Assembly (NCBI GenBank): GCA_016193385.1
Contig: JACPSF010000362.1
Span: forward strand, 1-5,008
Origin: Deltaproteobacteria bacterium
GTDB taxonomy: Bacteria > Desulfobacterota_B > Binatia > UBA9968
Direction: 5' to 3'
DNA: 5,008 nucleotides
Part shown: one piece after another, positions 1-5,008 of the stretch
Layout: each line of letters starts with the position of its first letter
Numbering within the stretch: position 1 is the first letter of the stretch
Program-made: the position numbers and the translations under genes
Notes under the pieces: generated by a model
Told to the model about the DNA's origin: nothing
The model's input: only the letters and a program-made list of their open reading frames with translations
Databases searched by the model: none

Positions 1-1019
1 AGGAGCCCATAAGCGGCAGAATTCTCGCTGGCGATATCGGCGGCACCAAGACCAACCTTGCTCTTTACTCCATTGAGGAAGGCAGACTTAACTTGATCGC
101 CAAGCGGAGCTTTCGGAGCATGGAGTATCCCGATTTCGGGTCGCTGCTGAAAGAGTTTCTCTTGGATGCTTCGGGAACAGTCACAAGAGGCTGTTTCGGC
201 GTAGCCGGACCGGTGGTCGGCGATCAAGCGGAGACTCCGAACTTGCCTTGGGTTATCGACGGGCGTAAGCTCGCCCGCTCCTTTGGCTTGAGCCGCGTTT
301 TGCTGATTAACGACCTTGAGGCCACCGCTTACGGCATTTTAAATCTTGGCCCAGGCGAGCTTGTATCCCTCAATCAAGGGTTGCCGGAGCAGAAAGGCAA
401 CATGGCGGTGATCGCCGCCGGCACCGGGCTGGGGGAAGCCATTCTCTTCTGGGACGGAAAAGGTCACCGTCCGTTCGCTTCTGAGGGAGGGCATGCGGAT
501 TTCGCGCCTAGGACTGCTCTGGAGATCGAACTGCTGTGTTATTTGACAGCCCATTTTGGTCACGTAAGTTGTGAGAGGGTCATTTCGGGTCCGGGACTCT
601 GGAACATCTATTGTTTCCTCAGGGATTCGAACCGCTTTTCGGAACCCCCGTGGCTGCGCAATAGGCTGGCCGCGGAAGATCCTGGTCAGGTCATCTCAGA
701 GGTCGGGCTCGCCGGCGAAGCCGACATCTGTGTAAAGGCGCTCGATCTCTTTGCCTCCGCGTATGGCGCTGAGGCCGGCAATCTCGCGCTCAAAGCAAAG
801 GCGATGCGAGGGGTTTATGTCGCGGGAGGAATCGCTCCCAAGATATTTTCCAAACTCAAAGATGGCACTTTCGTGCGTGCCTTTACGGAAAAAGGCAGAT
901 TTACCGATTTTCTTTCTAAGATTCCCGTCTACCTAGTTCTCAACGAAGAGGCAGCGCTCCAAGGCGCGGCCTACTACGCCGCCTTTGGGGACAGGCGAGT
1001 GGCCATGTCAGTCCGTTGA
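1..1019 (+). CDS. glk: Glucokinase (Glk family), 5' end outside window
   Basis: This enzyme phosphorylates glucose with ATP to glucose 6-phosphate in the cytoplasm (EC 2.7.1.2). The frame is open from the left edge (first full codon at 3) to TGA at 1017-1019, giving 338 visible residues, close to the roughly 320-345 usual for the non-ROK Glk family. Visible motifs, numbered from the first full codon, are the N-terminal phosphate-binding ILAGDIGGTKTNLAL (7-21), GVAGPV (66-71), INDLEA with the presumed catalytic Asp104 (102-107), AAGTGLG (138-144), EGGHADFAP (161-169), SGPGL (195-199) and the C-terminal VAGGIAPK (273-280). No ATG or GTG lies in frame before the phosphate motif. The TTG at 93 would delete that motif, so the true start is most likely just left of the window. 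A rare start at ATA 9 (AGGAG at 1-5) or ATT 21 is possible but unlikely. Family assignment is firm. Confidence 0.95.
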   Translation, partial: EPISGRILAGDIGGTKTNLALYSIEEGRLNLIAKRSFRSMEYPDFGSLLKEFLLDASGTVTRGCFGVAGPVVGDQAETPNLPWVIDGRKLARSFGLSRVLLINDLEATAYGILNLGPGELVSLNQGLPEQKGNMAVIAAGTGLGEAILFWDGKGHRPFASEGGHADFAPRTALEIELLCYLTAHFGHVSCERVISGPGLWNIYCFLRDSNRFSEPPWLRNRLAAEDPGQVISEVGLAGEADICVKALDLFASAYGAEAGNLALKAKAMRGVYVAGGIAPKIFSKLKDGTFVRAFTEKGRFTDFLSKIPVYLVLNEEAALQGAAYYAAFGDRRVAMSVR

Positions 1020-1102
1020 GCGATCTTAGGAATCGTGCAAAGTAAGCTTTAAGCAGCAGAGGAATGGGGGCATGGAAGAAAATTTTACCAGGGAGGACCG
1101 CT

Positions 1103-1582
1103 ATGCAGCGTTTAAGTGTCATGGGGTGGTTGGCAGCAGGGATTGCTGGAGCCCTGGTATTCTGGCTGTTCCAGCTTCTTACAGGACGTGCGACCATTCC
1201 CCACTTTATGGGACAGCAGATCGTCGCGCAGGGCGGATACCCGAAGGCGCTGACCATCCCCATCGGCTGGGGGGTCCATCTGGGGGTGAGCCTGAGCTAT
1301 TCGCTACTTTTCGCTGTCATCATGCTGATTCCATTTTCTCGCTCGCCGGGCGCCGCGCTGGTGATCGGGGCGGTGATCGCCGTCATCCTGGGGTGGGTCA
1401 CGACGCTGCTGACTGCCCCGGCGATTACGGTGACGATCGGCGTGTTAAGCGGCCAGGGGTTCCCCCCCACCCTCCCCGGTCTGAACACGAGCTTTGGGCT
1501 GCCGTTCCGGAACCATGTGCTCTTTTTCGGGGTGGTCTGGGCAATCTATCTGCTGGTCCCTTATCTCGTGAAGAGAAAATGA
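1103..1582 (+). CDS. Small four-helix membrane protein, function unknown
   Basis: I do not recognise this family. The start at 1103 is chosen because GGGAGG (1091-1096) sits six bases upstream, giving 159 residues. An in-frame ATG at 1064 would add 13 residues but has AGAGG almost touching it. Four hydrophobic stretches are visible at about 5-26, 55-77, 84-104 (possibly extending to 116) and 137-156. A Gly/Pro-rich loop at about 117-136 joins the last two, and the tail is basic (VKRK). No catalytic or metal-binding motif stands out, and there is no obvious cleavable signal, so it is probably an integral inner-membrane protein. It lies 83 bases after glucokinase and 81 bases before 6-phosphogluconolactonase on the same strand, so co-transcription is likely. 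A role linked to sugar uptake or use is only a guess from position. The hydrophobic periodicity marks this frame as the real one rather than the overlapping Arg-rich frame. Confidence 0.75.
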   Translation: MQRLSVMGWLAAGIAGALVFWLFQLLTGRATIPHFMGQQIVAQGGYPKALTIPIGWGVHLGVSLSYSLLFAVIMLIPFSRSPGAALVIGAVIAVILGWVTTLLTAPAITVTIGVLSGQGFPPTLPGLNTSFGLPFRNHVLFFGVVWAIYLLVPYLVKRK

Positions 1583-1671
1583 CCTTTATCCAAGGAGGAG
1601 GCGATGAGACTGCGTTGGTTGGATTTGCCCAGTACGCCACCTTTGATCTGAAACGCTGGAACGATGAGTGA
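1579..1671 (+). CDS. Candidate 30-codon bridging ORF ahead of pgl
   Basis: An ATG at 1579 overlaps the stop of the membrane-protein gene as ATGA (1579-1582). The frame runs 30 codons to a TGA at 1669-1671, which lies inside the first codons of the lactonase gene (ATGAGTGA, from 1664). The peptide would begin MTFIQGGGDETALVG and end in a polar KRWNDE, with no recognisable motif. AAGAGA (1571-1576) is a weak, too-close ribosome site. The value of this ORF is its geometry: stop-start overlaps at both ends would let ribosomes pass from the upstream gene into pgl, which has no Shine-Dalgarno sequence of its own. It could equally be chance, since spacer reading frames of 30 codons are common in GC-rich DNA. 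Confidence 0.2.
   Translation: MTFIQGGGDETALVGFAQYATFDLKRWNDE
1592..1651 (+). promoter_or_regulatory. Strong Shine-Dalgarno plus 15-codon leader-like ORF before pgl
   Basis: AAGGAGGAG (1592-1600), the near-perfect Shine-Dalgarno of this spacer, precedes ATG at 1604 with good spacing. That ATG opens only 15 codons (MRLRWLDLPSTPPLI) before TGA at 1649-1651. The frame is the same as that of 6-phosphogluconolactonase, which starts 12 bases after this stop at 1664 and has no purine-rich site of its own. One reading is a leader whose termination feeds reinitiation at pgl. Another is a decayed start region of a longer pgl interrupted by TGA. The peptide has no run of a single regulatory amino acid, so classical attenuation is not supported. 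Confidence 0.3.
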
Positions 1672-2452
1672 GATCATAGTCTGCCGGGATGTAGACGATT
1701 TAAGCCGAAGGGCTGCTACCGAATTCGAGCGATTAGCCCTTGAGTCAGTTACACCCACGGACCGATTCAGTGTAGCGCTCTCCGGGGGCAAAACGCCCAG
1801 AGCGCTTTATTCCCTTCTTGCGACATCCGAATTTCGGGACAAGATCCCCTGGTCTAAAATCGATCTTTTTTGGGGAGACGAGCGCTGTGTGCTCCCGGAC
1901 CATCGCGATAGCAATTATGGCTTGGCCTACAAAACATTGATCTCCAGGGTGCCGATTCCGAAGGAGAATGTGTATCGGATGAAGGGAGAAGAGGATCCGC
2001 AGATTGCGGCCTTTGACTACGGGCAGGTGCTGCGTAAATTCTTCGGACTTTCTGATCGCGGGCTGCCCCGCTTCGATTTGATCTTTCTTGGTCTTGGCGA
2101 AGACGGGCACACGGCCTCTCTTTTTCCGGGAAGCGAGGTCTTGCGGGAGAAAAGGCGATTGGTATGTGCGGCTTTTGTGAAGGAGTTTAAAAACCATCGA
2201 CTGACGTTGACACTTCCCGTTCTGAATAACGCGGCAAACATATTTTTCCTTGTGGCAGGGGAAGACAAGGCGTCCGCGCTACGAGATGTGCTCAAGGGAA
2301 AAAACAACCCTCACCTGCTACCAGCGCAGCGGATCAAACCCAAGACGGGGAAGGTTGTTTGGTTTGTCGACCAGGCTGCGGCCAGCCTATTAGCAGACCT
2401 ATCCTCTGGACGTGTCGGCCGTGACTCCAAAGAAAAATCTTCCATGAGTTAG
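1664..2452 (+). CDS. pgl: 6-phosphogluconolactonase (DevB/Pgl family)
   Basis: This cytoplasmic enzyme hydrolyses 6-phospho-D-glucono-1,5-lactone to 6-phosphogluconate (EC 3.1.1.31), the second step of the oxidative pentose phosphate pathway, shared with the Entner-Doudoroff route. The 262-residue length is normal for the NagB-fold DevB family. Family hallmarks are in order: VALSGGKTPRALY (37-49, phosphate loop), DLFWGDERCVLPDHRDSNY (67-85), LIFLGLGEDGHTASLFPGS (139-157, with the presumed catalytic His149), LTLPVLNNA (182-190) and the C-terminal KVVWFVDQAAA (230-240). The ATG at 1664 gives an N-terminus of usual length. It lacks a Shine-Dalgarno, so initiation may depend on the mini-ORFs just upstream. 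Glucokinase two genes earlier fits a glucose 6-phosphate oxidation module, although its usual partner zwf is not in the window. The last 15 or so residues are polar and probably unstructured. Confidence 0.95.
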   Translation: MSEIIVCRDVDDLSRRAATEFERLALESVTPTDRFSVALSGGKTPRALYSLLATSEFRDKIPWSKIDLFWGDERCVLPDHRDSNYGLAYKTLISRVPIPKENVYRMKGEEDPQIAAFDYGQVLRKFFGLSDRGLPRFDLIFLGLGEDGHTASLFPGSEVLREKRRLVCAAFVKEFKNHRLTLTLPVLNNAANIFFLVAGEDKASALRDVLKGKNNPHLLPAQRIKPKTGKVVWFVDQAAASLLADLSSGRVGRDSKEKSSMS

Positions 2453-2464
2453 TCGGGCCTATAC

Positions 2465-2470
2465 TATAAT
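2465..2470 (+). promoter_or_regulatory. Putative sigma-70 -10 box for the glutaredoxin/ABC unit
   Basis: A perfect TATAAT lies in the 50-base gap after the lactonase stop, 32 bases before the preferred start of the glutaredoxin-like gene, so a transcript would have a leader of about 25 bases. The -35 region is poor: at the usual 16-18 base spacing there is only CATGAG, CCATGA or TCCATG, and there is no extended TG motif. The position, at the change from sugar-phosphate genes to transporter genes, supports a promoter. The weak -35 suggests it is weak or needs an activator. Confidence 0.4.
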
Positions 2471-2491
2471 CATTGGGGAAGCCGAGAAAGG

Positions 2492-2502
2492 GGGGATACC
2501 CC
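2492..2502 (+). promoter_or_regulatory. Small hairpin over the ribosome site of the glutaredoxin-like gene
   Basis: GGGG-ATA-CCCC is a perfect inverted repeat with a three-base loop that ends immediately before the ATG at 2503. Its left arm is part of the only purine-rich ribosome-binding stretch of this gene (AAAGGGGGG, 2488-2495 region). Folding would therefore hide the binding site. A second GGGG at 2475-2478 could compete for the same CCCC, giving alternative pairings. Four G-C pairs with a tight loop is marginal, so a regulatory role is speculative. Confidence 0.25.
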
Positions 2503-2715
2503 ATGGCTAAAAACGTGATTCTCTGCGCCTTAGCCTGGCTGAGGGATTGCAAGAGCGCCGAAGAGTTTCTTCGGCAGAAGAGAATTCCTTATGTAAGCAA
2601 AAACATCCGGGCTGATCCTGCCACCGTGGATAGGCTCATCAACAAATGGAAGAGCCGTGCCACGGCGATCCTCGTGATCGACGGTGAGGTCACAATAGGT
2701 TTTAATCAGCCGTAG
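2503..2715 (+). CDS. Glutaredoxin-like protein with degenerate active site
   Basis: The predicted 70-residue protein has the size and layout of small bacterial glutaredoxins of the Grx/NrdH type. It has a first strand (KNVILCALAW), a helix (CKSAEEFLRQKRIPY, 16-30), a second strand and helix (DPATVDRLINKWKSR) and a final hairpin with the family-like ILVIDGEVTIGF (54-65). The usual W-C-x-x-C-K site reads W-L-R-D-C-K (12-17): the first, nucleophilic cysteine is Leu13 and only Cys16 remains. An extra Cys8 lies in the first strand. The usual cis-proline (T-V-P) reads T-A-I. Ordinary dithiol chemistry is therefore doubtful, and a monothiol, binding or scaffold role is possible. The ATG at 2503 has a G-rich ribosome site; TTG at 2473 is a poorer in-frame alternative. 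The stop lies 7 bases before the ABC ATPase start, so the two are probably translated together. Confidence 0.75.
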   Translation: MAKNVILCALAWLRDCKSAEEFLRQKRIPYVSKNIRADPATVDRLINKWKSRATAILVIDGEVTIGFNQP

Positions 2716-2722
2716 CCTAGTT

Positions 2723-3502
2723 ATGGCAAAGATCATTGTCCGAAACCTCACCAAAACCTATAACACTGGTAAGGTCGTAGCCCTGCAGGACATTAGTTTC
2801 GAGGTGCAACCCTACGAGAGCCTCTGTATCCTAGGGCCCAGCGGCTGCGGAAAGACGACGTTGCTGCGCCTTTTGGATTGTCTTATTGCCCGGGATCAGG
2901 GCGAGATCGTATTAGATGGGGAAGCAATCACTTCGCCGCGACCGGACGTAGCTATGGTCTTTCAACACTTTGGCTTATTTCCTTGGAAAGACTTGGAGGA
3001 AAACATCGCCTATGGATTAGCCCTAAGAGGACGCCCGAAAGAGGAGATCGCGAAAACCGTCCGGCGCTATATCGAACTCGTGGGCCTGAAAGGCTTCGAG
3101 AAGTGTTATCCCTATCAACTCGCTGGTGGTATGCAGCAAAGGGCAGGCCTGGCGCGCGCCTTGGCAGTCAATCCCTCTCTTCTCCTGATGGACGAGCCCT
3201 TCGGCTCCCTCGACGCCCAAACGCGCGAGACCCTTCAGGAGGAGCTCTCTAAGATCTTGGTGCAGGAGCGCAAGACCATGCTCTTTGTCACACACTCTAT
3301 TGATGAGGCGATCTACTTGGGAGACCGTATCCTGCTTATGACCCCCCGGCCGGGAAGGATACGCGAAATCCTTCAAGTGGAGATTCCGCGGCCGCGCGAG
3401 ATCAGCAGGGTCAGGGCTGACCCTCGATCGATCGAACTGCGCGCCCACATTTGGGAGCAGTTGAAACGAGATGCGGAGGAAAATATAGGAGAGAAGACAT
3501 GA
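2723..3502 (+). CDS. ABC importer ATPase, nitrate/sulfonate/taurine (SsuB/TauB/NrtD-like) family
   Basis: This is the cytoplasmic ATP-hydrolysing subunit of the importer formed with the next two genes. At 259 residues it is a single full nucleotide-binding domain. Visible motifs are the Walker A GPSGCGKTT (38-46), the Q-loop MVFQHFGLFPW (Gln81), the signature LAGGMQQR (133-140), the Walker B LLLMDEPFGSLD (153-164) with Glu158, and the switch His191 in VTHSIDEA. The FGLFPW and THSIDEA forms are typical of the SsuB/TauB/NrtD group. The signature has Ala where the usual LSGGMQQ has Ser. ATG at 2723 follows the glutaredoxin stop by 7 bases and lacks a Shine-Dalgarno, which points to translational coupling. 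Its TGA overlaps the permease ATG as ATGA (3499-3502). The transported compound cannot be read from this subunit. Confidence 0.95.
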   Translation: MAKIIVRNLTKTYNTGKVVALQDISFEVQPYESLCILGPSGCGKTTLLRLLDCLIARDQGEIVLDGEAITSPRPDVAMVFQHFGLFPWKDLEENIAYGLALRGRPKEEIAKTVRRYIELVGLKGFEKCYPYQLAGGMQQRAGLARALAVNPSLLLMDEPFGSLDAQTRETLQEELSKILVQERKTMLFVTHSIDEAIYLGDRILLMTPRPGRIREILQVEIPRPREISRVRADPRSIELRAHIWEQLKRDAEENIGEKT

Positions 3503-4266
3503 AAGGATCGACCTATAGTTGGGGCATTCGGCTTTCATCGCTGCTTGTAGTCCTAATAGCCTGGGAACTTTACGGCCGGTCGGTTAACCCGATCCTCTTC
3601 ACGTACCCGACCGCCATTGCGCGCGCATTCGTTGAGCTGGTGTCCAAGGGAGAACTCCAGCGTTTCCTCCTGCAAAGCCTCGAAGTCTTCCTCTACGGCT
3701 TTGCGCTCGCCGTCGTGGTCGGTATCCCTGTCGGAATTTTCCTGGCGCGCTCCACAACTCTCTCTCTGGCCCTGGAGCCCTATCTCCATGCGATCTACTC
3801 GACTCCAATGGTGGCCTTTATTCCACTCATTGTTCTTTGGTTCGGTTTTCGAGTTCTTGCCAAAGTGGTGATCGTCTTCCTGTTCATGGTCTTTCCAATC
3901 CTTCTCAATACCCAGCAGGGGGTGAAGAATTTAAACCAAGACCTGCTCGAAGTAGCCCGCTCCTTTTGCTCCAGCGAGCGCCGGCTCTGGGGTGATCTGA
4001 TCATCCCTTCCGCACTGCCATTCATTCTGGCTGGCATCAACCTGGCGATCGGCCGCGGCCTGGTAGGAATGGTGGTGGCCGAGTTCTTTACTTCAGTCGC
4101 CGGGCTTGGGTATATGATAGTCCAGTATGCCAACTCCTTTGAAACCGCTAAGCTCTTTGTTCCCATCGTGGTATTGATGGCCCTGGGGGTCATCCTGATC
4201 GGGCTCATAAAAGTGATTGAGAGAAAGGTCGCCCCGTGGCAGAACCGCGAGCAGGGAGACATTTAG
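3499..4266 (+). CDS. ABC importer permease, SsuC/TauC-like (BPD transp 1 family)
   Basis: This is the inner-membrane channel subunit, presumably a homodimer, that pairs with the ATPase just upstream. The start at 3499 is preferred because AGGAGAG (3487-3493) lies five bases upstream and the ATGA overlap with the ATPase stop is typical of such operons. The in-frame ATG at 3451 would overlap the ATPase by 52 bases. The 255 residues match SsuC/TauC lengths. Hydrophobic segments lie at about 11-27, 60-83, 98-116, 118-137, 171-195 and 219-240, consistent with six helices. The cytoplasmic coupling loop that docks on the ATPase is EVARSFCSSERRLWGDLIIPSALP (151-174). It keeps E-x-A and I-x-P but has Cys157 where the EAA consensus has Gly. 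LEPYLHAIYSTPMVAFIPL (92-110) is the conserved stretch seen in this subfamily. Confidence 0.94.
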   Translation: MKGSTYSWGIRLSSLLVVLIAWELYGRSVNPILFTYPTAIARAFVELVSKGELQRFLLQSLEVFLYGFALAVVVGIPVGIFLARSTTLSLALEPYLHAIYSTPMVAFIPLIVLWFGFRVLAKVVIVFLFMVFPILLNTQQGVKNLNQDLLEVARSFCSSERRLWGDLIIPSALPFILAGINLAIGRGLVGMVVAEFFTSVAGLGYMIVQYANSFETAKLFVPIVVLMALGVILIGLIKVIERKVAPWQNREQGDI

Positions 4267-4334
4267 CGGATCGCTTGGAGTGAGGTAAAAATAATCGTGG
4301 TAAACGAACTTCAGTCAGAAGTAAGGAGGAAAAA

Positions 4335-5008
4335 ATGAAGCGCATTGTCATTTCTTCTCTGGTTACCGTTACTGTCATGCTTGCCCTGTTCCTCTTGGCC
4401 GTGCCAAACTCGCCAGCCGCTCAGCCAGCCAAGAAGTTGGTGCTGGCGATGGCTGTCACCCCGCCCAACCTCGTGCACATCCCGCCCTACCTAGCCAAAG
4501 ACCTCGGCTATTTTAAAGAGGAAGGCTTAGACGTTGAGATCGTCTCTTTCGAGGGCGGAGTTGGATCCCTGCGCGCCATGATGGCAGGCTCGGCAGACTT
4601 GGCCCTCACTAGCGGTGATCCCCCTATTTTGGCCCGCGCCCAAGGCGCGCCCATCAAGATGGTCCTTTCCACCTCCCCCTTTCTGGAGGCAGTGATGACG
4701 GTTCAGGGAAATATCAAGGAGGTCAAGGACCTCAAAGGGAAGAAGATCGGTATTCAGGAACCCAACGGCTTTGCGGATATCTTCAGCCGCCGCCTGCTGG
4801 GCATGGCCAAGATAAAGCCTGATGAAGTTCAGTTCATCGGTACCTCCACGGCAGGGCGCGTCCCTGCTCTGCTCACCGGGCAGGTAGATACCGGGGTCAT
4901 GCATGTGGAGCAGGCGATCCGGGCGATCAAGCGCAATCCGAACCTGAGGAACCTGGTAAACTTTTGGGAGGTTTTCCCCAACGCCTTCTACAATGTCATC
5001 GTCGCCCA
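4335..5008 (+). CDS. Periplasmic substrate-binding protein, NMT1/THI5-like (SsuA/TauA type), 3' end outside window
   Basis: This captures the ligand for the ATPase/permease pair encoded just upstream. ATG 4335 has a strong AAGGAGGA (4323-4330). The frame stays open to the right edge, giving 224 residues of a family usually 310-350 long. A Sec signal peptide is visible: Lys2-Arg3, a hydrophobic core at about 4-23 and a likely cut near SPAA (26-29). There is no lipobox cysteine, so it should be a soluble periplasmic protein. Family features are PPYLAKDLGYFKEEGLDVEIV (50-70), SADLALTSGDP (86-96), VKDLKGKKIGI (130-140) and VPALLTGQVD (176-185). These mark the nitrate/sulfonate/taurine/thiamine-precursor binding fold, but the ligand is not predictable. 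It starts 68 bases after the permease stop, the widest gap in this cluster, so it may also have its own expression level. Confidence 0.93.
   Translation, partial: MKRIVISSLVTVTVMLALFLLAVPNSPAAQPAKKLVLAMAVTPPNLVHIPPYLAKDLGYFKEEGLDVEIVSFEGGVGSLRAMMAGSADLALTSGDPPILARAQGAPIKMVLSTSPFLEAVMTVQGNIKEVKDLKGKKIGIQEPNGFADIFSRRLLGMAKIKPDEVQFIGTSTAGRVPALLTGQVDTGVMHVEQAIRAIKRNPNLRNLVNFWEVFPNAFYNVIVA

Noticed and set aside
93..95. TTG as the start of glucokinase
   Set aside because: Starting here would remove the N-terminal GDIGGTKT phosphate-binding motif, which is present in frame upstream and needed for activity.
1020..1060. Possible terminator after glucokinase (AAAG-TAAG-CTTT)
   Set aside because: The stem is only four weak pairs and no T-run follows, so it does not qualify as an intrinsic terminator.
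1072..1671. A 199-codon plus-strand frame overlapping the four-helix membrane protein gene
   Set aside because: Most of its product is Arg/Gly/Asp-rich with no domain pattern, and it runs over a frame with clear membrane-helix periodicity and a good ribosome site. Only its last 30 codons (from 1579) are kept as a weak candidate.
3023..3538. A 171-codon minus-strand frame under the ATPase and permease genes
   Set aside because: It lies opposite well-conserved ATPase motifs, so it is a shadow of that coding sequence.
4267..4334. Possible promoter before the binding-protein gene (TTGGAG and an AT-rich stretch)
   Set aside because: The TTGGAG at 4275 is far too close to the TAAAAATAAT stretch for a sigma-70 promoter, so only the ribosome site is supported here.
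4527..4904. A 125-codon minus-strand frame under the binding-protein gene
   Set aside because: It is antisense to a clearly recognised binding protein, and its product has no recognisable motif.

Overview
The window is about 5 kb of compact, moderately GC-rich bacterial DNA with every gene on the plus strand. It looks chromosomal. I see no mobile element, CRISPR array, tRNA, rRNA or clear intrinsic terminator. The gene content (Glk-type glucokinase, DevB-type 6-phosphogluconolactonase, SsuB/TauB-like ABC importer with an NMT1/THI5-like binding protein) suits an environmental Gram-negative bacterium, perhaps of a deltaproteobacterial, NC10 or Tectomicrobia-like lineage. That taxonomic guess is weak because no marker gene is present.

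Region 1 (1-2452) is a sugar-phosphate module. It holds a glucokinase gene cut by the left edge, a small four-helix membrane protein of unknown function (best start 1103), and 6-phosphogluconolactonase (1664-2452). Glucokinase makes glucose 6-phosphate and the lactonase hydrolyses 6-phosphogluconolactone, so both feed the oxidative pentose phosphate or Entner-Doudoroff route. Glucose-6-phosphate dehydrogenase, the step between them, is not in the window. The spacer before the lactonase carries two overlapping mini-ORFs that may couple its translation to the gene upstream.

Region 2 (2453-5008) is a probable separate transcription unit. A perfect TATAAT box (2465-2470) precedes a 70-residue glutaredoxin-like protein that has lost the first active-site cysteine and the usual cis-proline. 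It is followed by an ABC ATPase, an inner-membrane permease whose start overlaps the ATPase stop (ATGA), and a periplasmic substrate-binding protein cut by the right edge. Together these form a complete nitrate/sulfonate/taurine-type importer. The substrate cannot be told from sequence alone.

I found no wholly new system. The most unusual items are the degenerate glutaredoxin leading the transporter operon, the mini-ORFs ahead of the lactonase, and departures from consensus in the transporter's ABC signature and EAA loop.
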